Of a stretch of DNA of 64,000 nucleotides, positions 54,255 through 63,056 are shown piece by piece. This DNA comes from Streptomyces sp. NBRC 110611 (GTDB taxonomy: Bacteria > Actinomycetota > Actinomycetes > Streptomycetales > Streptomycetaceae), in assembly GCF_001590865.1 (NCBI RefSeq), contig NZ_BBUY01000003.1, positions 441,846 to 505,845 of the forward strand. The letters are read 5' to 3'. The notes under the pieces were generated by a model. The model was not told the origin of the DNA and made no database searches. It worked only from the letters and a program-made list of their open reading frames with translations. The position numbers and the translations under genes were made by a program. Within the stretch, counting starts at the first letter, position 1. Each line of letters opens with the position of its first letter.

Positions 54255-55562
54255 CTACCCCTCCAGGAGAGGCTGTCCCACGTAGCCGCCCGCTTCCGCG
54301 GCCGGCGGGACCGCGAAGAGTCCGCTCGCCTCGTGCCGCAGGAACGGCGACAGCGCGTCCCCGCGGTCCAGCTTCCGCTGGATCTGGGTGAAGGCGCGCA
54401 GCGGGTCGGACTGCCAGCAGACGAACAGCAGCCCGGCGTCCGGGGCGCCGTCCTCGCGGAACCCGTCGTGGTAGGAGAACGGGCGGCGCAGCAGGGCCGC
54501 GCCCTGGTTGGCCTCCGGTGCCGCGATCCGGGCGTGGGCGTTGGCCGGGATGACCGGCAGTCCGTCCGGGCCGCTCGCGTCCAGCTGCATCGGGGTGGTC
54601 TCGGAGCCGCCGGTCAGCGGGGCGCCGTTGTCCTTGCGGCGCCCGATGACCCGCTCCTGCTCGTGCCGGGAACGCTTCTCCCAGTCGTCCAGCAGCATCC
54701 GGATCCGCCGGACGACGGCGTACGACCCGCCGCGCATCCACTCCTGCTCGGCGTCCCGGCTCACGAAGATCCGCTGGTCGAAGTCCTTGTCGGACGGTTT
54801 GGGGTTGTTGGTCCCGTCGACCTGTCCCATCAGATTGCGGGCCGTCATCGGGTGCGCGGTGGCGCCCGGCGTGCGGTTGAAGCCGTTCATCTGCCAGCGC
54901 GGCCGGGCGGTGCCCGCGGCCTGCTTCTGGAGCGTCCGCAGCGCGTGGAAGGCGACCAGCGCGTCGTCGGCGCCGATCTGGATCCACAGATCTCCGTTGC
55001 TGCGCCGGGGGTCCAGCGCGTCGGCGGAGAAGTCGGGCAGCGGGTCGAGCGCCACGGGGCGCCGCTTCACCAGGTCCGTACGGTCGAAGAAACTGTGGCC
55101 GAGGCCGAAGGTGACGGTCAGCGAGGACGGGCCGGCGTCGAGCGCGACGCCCGTGTCGGCGTCGGCGTCCGGGGCGCGCCCGGCCATCAGCTCCTCGGCC
55201 GTACGGGACCAGCGGCGCAGCAGTGCCGCGGCGGCCTTGCGGTCCGCGCCCGGCGCCAGGTCGAAGGCGACGAGGTGCCCGTTCGCCTGGAGGGGGGTGG
55301 TGATCCCCGCCTGGTGCTTGGCGCGTGCCGGGCGGAAGGCCACCTCGGTCGAGCCGATCGTGCTCAGGGCCGTGGGGGAGCTGTCGTCGCCGGCGGAGCC
55401 CGCGATGGCGGCGCCCGCCCCGCCGACGACCAGCCCGGCCGCGCCGGCCGCGCCGACGGTGCCGAGCAGCCGACGGCGGGACAGCTCGAGGGAGGTCTGG
55501 GAAACCTGGGGGGAGGAGGCCTGCTCGGTCTGCTTGCCCGTGGGCTTGGTTCGCTTGCTCAT
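54255..55562 (-). CDS. dtpA: Tat-exported DyP-type haem peroxidase
   Basis: 435 residues. A twin-arginine signal is present (LSRRRLLGTVGAAGAAGLV, about 27-45) followed by an Ala-rich cleavage region. The DyP core has the distal motif GQVDGTNN (GxxDG, catalytic Asp), the proximal haem His in ANAHARIAAPEA, and RPFSYHDGF. In S. lividans the homologous DtpA, next to the same copper genes, is needed to mature the radical copper oxidase GlxA and for development. ATG 55562 overlaps the CopC-CopD stop (TGATG). Confidence 0.93.
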   Translation of the reverse strand: MSKRTKPTGKQTEQASSPQVSQTSLELSRRRLLGTVGAAGAAGLVVGGAGAAIAGSAGDDSSPTALSTIGSTEVAFRPARAKHQAGITTPLQANGHLVAFDLAPGADRKAAAALLRRWSRTAEELMAGRAPDADADTGVALDAGPSSLTVTFGLGHSFFDRTDLVKRRPVALDPLPDFSADALDPRRSNGDLWIQIGADDALVAFHALRTLQKQAAGTARPRWQMNGFNRTPGATAHPMTARNLMGQVDGTNNPKPSDKDFDQRIFVSRDAEQEWMRGGSYAVVRRIRMLLDDWEKRSRHEQERVIGRRKDNGAPLTGGSETTPMQLDASGPDGLPVIPANAHARIAAPEANQGAALLRRPFSYHDGFREDGAPDAGLLFVCWQSDPLRAFTQIQRKLDRGDALSPFLRHEASGLFAVPPAAEAGGYVGQPLLEG

Positions 55563-57613
55563 CAGCCGATCTTCACGTTCTTGATCTCGGTCACCTGGTC
55601 GATGTCGGACGTCCGTACCAGCAGCGAGAGCTGCCATTCTCCGGGCACCGGGAGCTGGACGTCGCTCGCGCGCCAGTGGCCCCGGCTCATATGCCGGGGG
55701 ACGACCGGCAGCGGCCCGAGCTTCTTGTCCTTCTGGGTGAAGGACACCTTGACCTCGGGTACGTCCATGGCCTTGCCCGACGGGTCGGAGATCCGCAGCC
55801 GCAGCTCATTGGCGTTGCCGCTGCGACCGGGGTCCAGGTCGAGGCGGGCGCTGCCCTTGCCGCCCGGGCCGCCGGTGTCGAACGGGATGGTCAGCACCTG
55901 CGGCTGATTGGCCGCCACGGACGTCCCGCCCGAGGCGGCTCTGACCGCCTCTTCCGTACGGGCCGGCTCGGTGGAGGTCAGCACCGTGGTCACCATCAGC
56001 AGGACGACGGCGACCGATGCCTCGGCGAGGACCGACCGGCGCAGCCCCAGCCGCTCCGGGTCCGCGTCGCGCAGCCGCTTGACGCGGGCGGTGCGCAACG
56101 CGGCCTGCTGGCGGGCCAGTTGGGCGGCCCGCGCGGGGTCCGCCGCTCCGGAACCGGTGTCTGCCACATCCGCCCTGGCGTCGTCCACCCCGCCGTCTGC
56201 GGTATCCGCCACGGCATCTGCCCCGGCCCCCGTCTCGGCCCCGACCCCGGCCCCGGCCCCGGCTCCGGCCCCGGCATCTGCCTGCTCCGTGGTTGCCCGT
56301 GCCGCCACCGTCGCCGCCACCGGTGTTGCTCCCGCGGTCGCCCGTACCTCTCCCAGCCGCGCCGTCCAGCGCCGCGACAGCCAGGCGAACCCCACCATGA
56401 CCACCACCAGCGCCACCTTGACCAGCAGCAGCCGCCCGTACGCGGTGTCGGTCAGCGCGCGCCAGCTGCCGACCTGCCGCCAGGACTGATAGCTGCCGGT
56501 GGCCACCAGCACCACCACGGACCCGAAGGCGAGCCGGGAGAAGCGGCGTACGGCGGTCCGCTCCACCGGCGGCCCCCAGTACAGCGACACCACCAGCGCC
56601 GCCAGCCCGCCCAGCCAGCCGGCCACCGCGAGCAGATGCAGCACATCGACCGGCATGGCGATGGCGGCCTGCGGCCCGGTCGAGGCGTGTTCGGCCATCG
56701 CCCAGGTCGCGGCGAGGCCGGTCGCGACGATCACCCCGCCGACGCCGAGTCCCAGGGTGAGGTCCCGGCGCCGCTTGCCCTGCCCCGCGTGGTCGGCGGA
56801 CTCGTCCCCCGTGCGCGCGTACGCCCCGAAGAGCACCGCCACGAACAGCGCCGCGGCGGCGAGCAGCAGCAGCCGGGAGACCAGTGCGGCACCCGGCCCG
56901 GTGGCCAGGACCTCCCGTAGCCCGCCGAGGTCGAAGACGTCGGCGAGATCGCCGGACCCGGTGTACGGGCCGCGCAACAGCAGCATCAGGACGGTGGTGG
57001 CGGTCAGCGCCGTCCAGCCGTGGACGACCAGCCGCTGTACGGACCGTACGCGCGCCGCGGCCGGCCGGCAGGCCAGCACGAAGGCGGAGCCGCCGGTCAG
57101 CAGCACGAATCCGGCGTAGGCCAGACAGCGGGCGACGCCGTACAGCACACCCACCAGGCCGCCGCCGGCCTCCTGCTGGGGTACCGCGGCGGCGGTCTCG
57201 GAGGGCGCGCCGACCGAGAAGGTGAAGGCGCCCGAGACCGGGTGGCTGTCGGCGGAGACCGCCTGCCAGGCGACGGTGTACGTACCGTCGCGCAGCCCCG
57301 GCATCAGCCCCGTGCCGAACTTGACGGTGCTGCCGCTGCACAGATCGCGCAGCTTGCCGCGGTCCACCCGCTTGCCGGCCGGATCGAGGACCCGGATGGA
57401 GTCGTCGCCCATCGCGACGCCTTCGGAGAAGGTGAGCGACACCTGCTCGGGCGCCCGGTCCACCACCGAGCCCTGCGCCGGCGTACTGCCGGTCAGCGCG
57501 GCGTGTGCCGAGGCCGGGGCGGCGGCGCCGAACAGCGCGCCGGCCAGGGCCACCGCGACGACCAGAAGGCGCAGCACGGCGGACCGTCGAGGCCGAAGCC
57601 CGATGGTGACCAA
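55562..57613 (-). CDS. CopC-CopD fusion with C-terminal FixH/YtkA-like domain
   Basis: About 683 residues. A signal peptide ends at ASAHAAL; the His after cleavage is the CopC copper ligand. CopC domain to about 135 (with VDRAPEQVSLTFSEGV and SADSHPVSGAFTF). Then about eight membrane helices of CopD, an Ala/Asp-rich cytoplasmic insertion (about 425-495) rich in AGAGAG, one more helix, and an extracytoplasmic beta-domain at the end (FixH/YtkA-like). It probably imports or delivers Cu to exported oxidases. TTG 57613 with AGGAG eight bases upstream is preferred; ATG 57631 has no ribosome site. The gene overlaps dtpA. Confidence 0.88.
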   Translation of the reverse strand: MVTIGLRPRRSAVLRLLVVAVALAGALFGAAAPASAHAALTGSTPAQGSVVDRAPEQVSLTFSEGVAMGDDSIRVLDPAGKRVDRGKLRDLCSGSTVKFGTGLMPGLRDGTYTVAWQAVSADSHPVSGAFTFSVGAPSETAAAVPQQEAGGGLVGVLYGVARCLAYAGFVLLTGGSAFVLACRPAAARVRSVQRLVVHGWTALTATTVLMLLLRGPYTGSGDLADVFDLGGLREVLATGPGAALVSRLLLLAAAALFVAVLFGAYARTGDESADHAGQGKRRRDLTLGLGVGGVIVATGLAATWAMAEHASTGPQAAIAMPVDVLHLLAVAGWLGGLAALVVSLYWGPPVERTAVRRFSRLAFGSVVVLVATGSYQSWRQVGSWRALTDTAYGRLLLVKVALVVVMVGFAWLSRRWTARLGEVRATAGATPVAATVAARATTEQADAGAGAGAGAGVGAETGAGADAVADTADGGVDDARADVADTGSGAADPARAAQLARQQAALRTARVKRLRDADPERLGLRRSVLAEASVAVVLLMVTTVLTSTEPARTEEAVRAASGGTSVAANQPQVLTIPFDTGGPGGKGSARLDLDPGRSGNANELRLRISDPSGKAMDVPEVKVSFTQKDKKLGPLPVVPRHMSRGHWRASDVQLPVPGEWQLSLLVRTSDIDQVTEIKNVKIG

Positions 57614-57696
57614 GGTGATCGCTCCTCTCATTCCTGTTGACGCCGGCCGCCTCGTTGCCGCCGGTCGCGCACCCCCGCTGCTGGTTCCTGGTTCCG

Positions 57697-58155
57697 CTAC
57701 TTCTTCTCGTCCCCCGGCTTGTAATTGACGGCCTTGACCGGGACCTCGACCGTGATCGGCTTTGCGGTGGCGAAGTGCAGCTCGATGGTGACCTTGTCGC
57801 CCTCGACGGGCTTGTTCGTCAGGCCCATGAACATCACGTGGTCGCCGCCGCGGGCGAGCTTGAGCTCACCGTTCGCCGGTATCTCCAGCGACTCGACGTG
57901 CTGCATCTTGTTGCCGGACGTCGTGTGGAGGGAGATGTCCTTGGACAGGTCGCTGGTGACCGAGGTGAGCTTGTCGGCACCGCCGCTGTTCTTGATCGTG
58001 AAGAACGCGCCGGCCATCTTCTGGGTGACCGGCTGCGGCATGTACGCGTCGGAGACCTTGAACTGCGCGGTGTCCCCGTTGCCGCAGCCCGCGAGGGCGA
58101 GTCCGGCGGTGACGGCGAGAGCGGTGGCGGCGGCGAGGGACGTACGACGGTTCAT
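57697..58155 (-). CDS. ecuC: PCu(A)C copper chaperone lipoprotein (ECuC-like)
   Basis: 152 residues. Lipoprotein signal with the lipobox LAGC. The mature domain has the Cu(I) motif H-x-M...H-x-M: HTTSGNKMQHVES, then GGDHVMFMGL, as in PCuAC proteins. It carries copper outside the membrane to Sco or directly to the CuA/CuB sites. In S. lividans the homologue ECuC passes copper in the GlxA and cytochrome oxidase pathways. It lies 53 bp after the Sco gene. Confidence 0.9.
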   Translation of the reverse strand: MNRRTSLAAATALAVTAGLALAGCGNGDTAQFKVSDAYMPQPVTQKMAGAFFTIKNSGGADKLTSVTSDLSKDISLHTTSGNKMQHVESLEIPANGELKLARGGDHVMFMGLTNKPVEGDKVTIELHFATAKPITVEVPVKAVNYKPGDEKK

Positions 58156-58208
58156 GGTGCGGTGGTTCCTGGTGGTGAGAGGGCGGTGGTTCGGGGTGCG
58201 GTGGCGGT

Positions 58209-58853
58209 TCACGGGTTCTGCCCCTTGACGATCTTCGGGAGCGCGGTGGTGTAGTTGTCGGCGGTGGCGTCCTGCATGCCCATCCAGTGGATCTTGTCGT
58301 CCTTGGGGGAGCTCAGCAGAACCTGCGCGCCATGGGTGGAGACCACGTCGCCGTTCTTCTTCTTGACCGGCTTCTCGATCCCGATGTTCACGCTGCGCGC
58401 GCCGGTCTGGATGGTCTCGAACTTTCCGGACAGCCCGACGAAGTCCTTGTTGATGCCGGCCAGCCACTTCTTCAGGGCGTCCGGGGTGTCACGCTCCGGG
58501 TCGGAGGTGATGAAGACGACCCGGAGGTCCTTCTGCTGGGCCGCGGGCAGCTGCTTCACCGCGACCGCGATGTTGCCCATCGTCATCGGACAGACGTCCG
58601 GGCAGTTGGTGTAGCCGAAGTAGATCAGCGTCGGGTGGCCCTTGGTCTTCTCCAGCAGGTCGTACTTCTCGCCGTTGGTGTCCGTGAGCTCGAGGTCCGG
58701 CTTCTCCAACGGCTTGTCGAGCGTGACGATCGGCTTGGCCGTCGTTCCTCCGGAGACCACGGCGGCGGGCTTGTTCTCGTCGCCGCCACAGGCGGTCAGG
58801 CTGAGTGCCGCGGCCGCCGTGAGGGCGGTCGCGATCAGGGTCCTTCTACGCAT
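58209..58853 (-). CDS. sco: Sco1/SenC-type copper metallochaperone
   Basis: 214 residues. Lipobox LTAC (about 20) and the thioredoxin-like Sco domain with the copper site CPDVCP in YFGYTNCPDVCPMTMG and the third ligand His in VSTHGAQVLLSS. It inserts copper into cytochrome c oxidase; in S. lividans Sco is also linked to GlxA and development. ATG 58853 is the only reasonable start, although no strong ribosome site is seen. The upstream 261-bp gap separates it from ycnI, so it may have its own promoter. Confidence 0.92.
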   Translation of the reverse strand: MRRRTLIATALTAAAALSLTACGGDENKPAAVVSGGTTAKPIVTLDKPLEKPDLELTDTNGEKYDLLEKTKGHPTLIYFGYTNCPDVCPMTMGNIAVAVKQLPAAQQKDLRVVFITSDPERDTPDALKKWLAGINKDFVGLSGKFETIQTGARSVNIGIEKPVKKKNGDVVSTHGAQVLLSSPKDDKIHWMGMQDATADNYTTALPKIVKGQNP

Positions 58854-59114
58854 TGCAGATATATCCCATACGTTCGAAAATCCCGGCTCTTGGGGCCTAG
58901 GGTCCTCTGCGGTCCCCAAGCCACGGACGTGGACACGGCCACAGCCATAGGCGCGGCCACGGCCACAGGCACGGAGCGTGGACACGGAGCGCGGACGAGA
59001 CGAAAGGTTTCCCCTCGCCGTCCGTCCCCCGCCGGTACCGGGAAGGTCCCGGCCCGGCCCCTACCGGGAAGCTGGTGCCGGACCGGCGCGGTCGGGCGCC
59101 GGCCCGTGCGATGG

Positions 59115-59924
59115 TCAGGCGTTACGGCGGCGGCCGGCGAAGACGCCGAAGCCGACTCCAAGGACGCCGACGACGATACCGACGACGCCCAGGACACGAG
59201 CCGTGGTGTCACTGGCGGATGCCGCGGTGGCCGTCGCGTTCTCGGTGCCGCCCTTGTCGTCGGCGCTGCCCGCGCCGGACGTGCCGTGGCCGTCGTCCTT
59301 GGCGGCGATCAGATTGAGCACCGGCGCCGGGTTCTCCGGCTCCGGGGCACCCTCCTTCACCGGCTCGATCCAGCGCACGACCTCCTTGTTGTCGTACGTC
59401 TGGAGGGCCTTGAAGACGAGCTGGTCGGCGTCCGCGGGCAGCTTGCCGACGGAGACCGGGAACTGCTGGAACTGACCGGGCCGGACACCGCCCTTGTCCT
59501 CGTCCTCGGCCGTCCAAGTGATCTTCGAGGGGGCCTCGTTGATCTTCTCGCCGTGCATCTCGATCGGCTTGGCGAGCTTGGACTTGGTGACCTCGACCTT
59601 CCAGCCGGGCACCGGCTGCGGCATGACCGAGGCCAGCGGGTGGTCGGCCGGCAGGGTGACCTCGAGCTTCACCGTCGAGGCGTTGTCCCGCTCGTTGGGC
59701 ACCTTGAAGTTGACGACCGCGAAGCCGCCCTTCGCGGCCTCACCGGGCTGCACGCTGACGTGCGCGAAGGCCGGGCCCGCGAACAGCAGCACACCGCCGG
59801 CCGCGATACCGGCCACGAGCGGCAGTCGCGAGACCGTCGCCCGCACAGACCTCTTCAACACGGGCTGCTTCGCCGCAACCTTCTTCGCCGCAACCCTCTT
59901 CGACATCTCGACCATTTCTGACAT
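59115..59924 (-). CDS. YcnI-family (DUF1775) copper-binding exported protein
   Basis: About 269 residues. A Lys-rich start and hydrophobic signal are followed by FAHVSVQPGEAAKGG: the new N-terminal His is the copper ligand (His brace) of the family. The DUF1775 domain continues to about 190 (FKVPNERDNASTVKLEVTLP, split as seen). A Gly/Asp/Ser-rich linker and a C-terminal membrane anchor (VLGVVGIVVGVLGVGFGVF) with GRRRNA end tie it to the outer face of the membrane. Start choice among three near Met codons is uncertain (59924 chosen). Confidence 0.87.
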   Translation of the reverse strand: MSEMVEMSKRVAAKKVAAKQPVLKRSVRATVSRLPLVAGIAAGGVLLFAGPAFAHVSVQPGEAAKGGFAVVNFKVPNERDNASTVKLEVTLPADHPLASVMPQPVPGWKVEVTKSKLAKPIEMHGEKINEAPSKITWTAEDEDKGGVRPGQFQQFPVSVGKLPADADQLVFKALQTYDNKEVVRWIEPVKEGAPEPENPAPVLNLIAAKDDGHGTSGAGSADDKGGTENATATAASASDTTARVLGVVGIVVGVLGVGFGVFAGRRRNA

Positions 59925-60114
59925 ATCCGACGTCTCCGAAATCCGAGAGCGCTCCACAGGAACACTCCACAGGGAGGAAGGAGGCACTCAGCAGCCGCTG
60001 CAGCCGTTGCTGAGCACCACGAACGGTGGTGGATGGCACGCATGCGGCGGCACCGCGCGAGCCCGTACCCGGTCCAGTCCTGTTCTGTCCTGTGGGAGCG
60101 TGCTTCGCGTGACG

Positions 60115-60972
60115 TCAGGCCGCCAGGGCCAGGGCGGGCGGCCCTCGCCTGATGACACTGTGGTGGAGCTCGACGGTCTTGGGCCCCGGTTTGTCATCCC
60201 CGTACGAAACGGGGGCGCGCAGCGCATCGTCCTGCGCTGGGCGGAGGCCCGCGAGCAGGGCGCGAACCAGCGTGAGCGACCCGCGCACGGCACCGATCAC
60301 CGATGCCACCGCGATCTCGTACGCCGCCGGGCCCGACAGCCGGACCAGCCGCCACAGCGCTGCCTCACCGCGGCGCAGCAGCCAGCCCACGGCGAGCGCG
60401 GCCAGCAGATGCATCAGCAGCATGGGCAGCGACGGCACCATGCAATGCGCCGCCCCCAGCTCAACGCCGCCCGTACCGGCTCCGGCCGGGGCGCTCAGTC
60501 CCGCCGTGGACGCCGCGTCGAGACCGCTCAGCCCGAGAACGCGCCGCGCTTCGGTGCCGTCCATCTGCCCTGCGCCGAGCCCGCACGTCAGATGCCGGGC
60601 GAGCGAGACCACTGCCCCCTCGGACAGCGCACCTGCCTGCCCACCACTCCCCGCCCCACCGGAAACCGGCATCGGCATCCGCATCGGCGGTGTCGGCTGC
60701 TGTCCCCAGGCGAACAGTGAGTGCAGAGCGAGCTGGCCCACGGCGAGTGCGGCGGCGATGCCCGGCAGCGAGCGTTCCCGCCCGGCCAGCGGAGCCGCGA
60801 CCGCGAAGACCACGACGGCGGCCACACCCAGCGTCCACAGCGGTACGGCCGCACACGACGCGATCATGTGCCCGGCCGCGGACAGCACAACGCAGACCGC
60901 GGCGAAGACCGCGGCTCTCAGCAGCCGCAGGTCGGCAGCGGCGCGTGCGGTGGAGGCGGGCGGGGTAGGCAT
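60115..60972 (-). CDS. Membrane protein with Met-rich loop in the copper cluster
   Basis: 285 residues with about five hydrophobic segments (18-40, 45-63, 68-88, 185-205 and possibly 225-245). An external loop carries PPMRMPMPV and another region HCMVPSLPMLLMHLLAA: clustered Met and His could bind copper. No family is recognised beyond conserved actinobacterial proteins next to ycnI. It is the first gene of the copper cluster, 190 bp before ycnI, and likely takes part in copper trafficking by context. Confidence 0.7.
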   Translation of the reverse strand: MPTPPASTARAAADLRLLRAAVFAAVCVVLSAAGHMIASCAAVPLWTLGVAAVVVFAVAAPLAGRERSLPGIAAALAVGQLALHSLFAWGQQPTPPMRMPMPVSGGAGSGGQAGALSEGAVVSLARHLTCGLGAGQMDGTEARRVLGLSGLDAASTAGLSAPAGAGTGGVELGAAHCMVPSLPMLLMHLLAALAVGWLLRRGEAALWRLVRLSGPAAYEIAVASVIGAVRGSLTLVRALLAGLRPAQDDALRAPVSYGDDKPGPKTVELHHSVIRRGPPALALAA

Positions 60973-61102
60973 GGCCGCGCCATCATCCCACTGCCACTGT
61001 CGCCTGCCTACGGCAGGGCAGCCGTCCAGGGGGCGCGTAGAGGGGTGTCAAGGGCGGCCGACAGGGCGCGCGGCGGCGCACGTGGCAGCGCTTCATCCAG
61101 AG

Positions 61103-61139
61103 CGTGCGCTCAGTCTTCTACACCGTGCGCTCAGTCTTC
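61103..61139. promoter_or_regulatory. 16-bp direct repeat upstream of the RsbW-like gene
   Basis: CGTGCGCTCAGTCTTC occurs at 61103-61118 and 61124-61139, perfectly repeated with 21 bp spacing (two turns), about 100 bp before the gene. The setting suggests a regulator site; no protein can be named. Confidence 0.5.
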
Positions 61140-61241
61140 GCATCCGCCGAACGAGCGGTATCACCGTCCGGACATGCTTACGGACCTTGGGGCACGGCAA
61201 TAGGTAACGATATGTCGAGCCGCGGCCAGGAGGCTGGAGCG

Positions 61242-61736
61242 ATGAGCATCTGGTGGTCACTCCATTTGCGGCGTGAGGCTGCGAGCGTGCCGCTCGCCCG
61301 CCGCCTGCTGCTGGGCACGATGGAGACAGCGGGCGTCGACCCGGACATCTGTTACGACCTGTCGGTCGCCCTCTCCGAAGCCTGCGCGAACGCCGTCGAG
61401 CACGGCGGCGACGCGGCCAGCGAGGATTACCGCGTCACGGTCTTCATCGACGGCGACACCTGCCGTATCGAGGTCACGGACTCGGGTCCCGGCTTCCGCG
61501 CCTGCCCGCCCCCGGCCCCACCCCATACGGCCGCGGGCCGCGCCCTCCCGCCGGCCCCTGTACCCACCCCCGCGCAGGCTCCCGCTTTTGCGGAAGAAGG
61601 CCGGGGGCTCTTTCTGATCGAGGCCCTCACCGACCACGTCCGCTACCGCAACCGCACAGGCCGCCCCGGCGCCGTCGTCAGCTTCGACAAGATCCTCAAG
61701 TGGCGCGAGGGCGCCGCCCTCCCCATGGCGTCGTGA
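61242..61736 (+). CDS. RsbW-like anti-sigma factor kinase (HATPase_c_2)
   Basis: 164 residues. The Bergerat fold is visible: LSVALSEACANAVEHGGD (N-box with Glu and Asn), VTDSGPGF (G1) and GRGLFLIEALTD (G2). A Pro/Ala-rich insertion of about 35 residues separates the last two motifs. Such small kinases bind and inhibit sigma-B-type factors and phosphorylate anti-anti-sigma proteins; Streptomyces has many. No sigma or antagonist gene is adjacent. ATG 61242 is supported by AGGAGG (61229-61234); an ATG at 61212 is not. Confidence 0.9.
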   Translation: MSIWWSLHLRREAASVPLARRLLLGTMETAGVDPDICYDLSVALSEACANAVEHGGDAASEDYRVTVFIDGDTCRIEVTDSGPGFRACPPPAPPHTAAGRALPPAPVPTPAQAPAFAEEGRGLFLIEALTDHVRYRNRTGRPGAVVSFDKILKWREGAALPMAS

Positions 61737-61951
61737 GCGGTAGGCCAGGGCGGCCCCGCCCGTCGTTGGCCCAGCCACTGCAATGACGGGTGCGGGGGGC
61801 CACTTGGGGAGGGAAAACGCAACTTCGACATGGTCGGCAGAGGTGGCTACCTTCGCCTGGTCTTCGGCGATCGCCCACGGTCGCACAGGAGTTCCTTCAG
61901 GCTGAGCCACCCGCGGGGCCACACCAGGCACCCCCGACCACGGAGAGATGC

Positions 61952-62509
61952 ATGCCTCGTCTTGCGCTGTACACATTCGGTGTTCTGAAGTCGCCGCTCG
62001 CCGATCCCGCACCTCTCACGCGCGAGTTCTACGACATTGGTGAGGTCGTCTACCAGCAGATCAGCCAGCAGCCCGGATACCTCGCTCATGCGGATGCGGC
62101 AGGCGGCAGCCGGGGCTCACACTTCGACTTGGACTGGGGTGCGTGGGGAGAGTTCGCCGTACCGGCCTGGTACGGCAAGGGCCGTACGGTGGAAACCACC
62201 GCCCTGGCCGCGACCCTCTCGCTCTGGACCGACCTGCGCCCCGCCTTCGACGCCATCTACACCGGTCTGCACCGTGAGGCGCTGAACAGGCGTTACGACT
62301 GGTTCGAGAGGACAGAACAGCCGGGTTACGTGTTCTGGTGGGTCTCCGACGGCGTGATACCCACCTGGCAGGACGGGGTTTCCAGGCTGGAGCACCTCCA
62401 CGACCACGGCTCCGCGCCGCACGCCTTCACCTTCCACCGCTCGTTCGCCCCGGACGGAACTCCGACCAGGATCAAAGGCATCGGGCCGAAGAGCGACCAG
62501 GTTCGCTGA
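61952..62509 (+). CDS. DUF3291-type protein
   Basis: 185 residues. It begins MPRLALYTFGVLKSPLADPA and contains FDLDWGAWGEFAVPAWY and GYVFWWVSDGVIPTWQDGVS, the pattern of the DUF3291 family (dimeric alpha-beta barrel-like). The many Trp and Tyr suggest a hydrophobic ligand pocket. Function unknown. ATG 61952 follows CGGAGAG. Confidence 0.78.
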   Translation: MPRLALYTFGVLKSPLADPAPLTREFYDIGEVVYQQISQQPGYLAHADAAGGSRGSHFDLDWGAWGEFAVPAWYGKGRTVETTALAATLSLWTDLRPAFDAIYTGLHREALNRRYDWFERTEQPGYVFWWVSDGVIPTWQDGVSRLEHLHDHGSAPHAFTFHRSFAPDGTPTRIKGIGPKSDQVR

Positions 62510-62593
62510 GGCGTTTTTTCGTGGTGGTTCCGGGTAGAAGTGTGGAGACGTGTTTGGGGCGTTGAGGTAATTCGATGGGTCGGGGGGCCGCGT

Positions 62594-62920
62594 ATGAGTA
62601 GTGCGTCATCGTCGTATCCGGAAGGCACAGCGGGCGCAGCGCCTGATTCCAGCGGAGTGCCTGATTCCGAGCGGCGGCCTCCCAAGGTGAAGCGGATCGC
62701 TCTCAAGCCACCTGCCCCCGGACCGCTGCCCGAGCGAGAAGGCTTCAGCGATGAGCAGCCCGACCCGCTCGACTCGTTACTGAAGAAGGTCCGCCGAGGG
62801 GAGAAGATCGCCGCGCCCGGCGGGAAGCAGGAGAGCGGCGAGCGGGATCTCCATGACGAAGAGTGGCGCGCTCACGACAGCAGCGGTCCGTACGGCCAAC
62901 GGCGTCGCCGTCGGAACTGA
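62594..62920 (+). CDS. Small hydrophilic protein, unknown
   Basis: 108 residues, no membrane segment, rich in Pro, Ser, Glu and Arg. A central KVKRIALKPPAPGPLPERE and a C-terminal LDSLLKKVRRGEK segment are the only ordered-looking parts; the end GPYGQRRRRRN is basic. Likely disordered. The neighbouring DUF3291 gene is on the same strand. ATG 62594 lacks a strong ribosome site. Confidence 0.5.
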   Translation: MSSASSSYPEGTAGAAPDSSGVPDSERRPPKVKRIALKPPAPGPLPEREGFSDEQPDPLDSLLKKVRRGEKIAAPGGKQESGERDLHDEEWRAHDSSGPYGQRRRRRN

Positions 62921-62957
62921 TCGGACTGATCGGACCGATCGGACCGATCGGAACTGA
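62911..62957. repeat. Tandem 9-10 bp repeat TCGGACTGA/TCGGACCGA
   Basis: Five units (10, 9, 9, 9 and 10 bp) of TCGGA(A)C(C/T)GA run from 62911 to 62957, overlapping the stop of the small protein gene. The GATC-containing units are self-complementary enough to form alternate hairpins. Confidence 0.8.
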
Positions 62958-62993
62958 TTGGCGTGAGCGAGTCCTTCACGTTCCTTGCGTCAT

Positions 62994-63054
62994 GTACCTG
63001 TATCTGTACCTCTACCTGCACCTGCACCTGCACCTGTGGCTGTGCTTGTGCTGT
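62994..63054. repeat. Degenerate hexamer repeat CTGTAC/CTGCAC
   Basis: About ten hexamer units (CTGTAC, CTGTAT, CTCTAC, CTGCAC, CTGTGG, TTGTGC) lie just after the stop of the convergent hydrolase gene. Composition is strongly biased and it is probably a slippage-prone 3' region. Confidence 0.75.
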
Positions 63055-63056
63055 GG

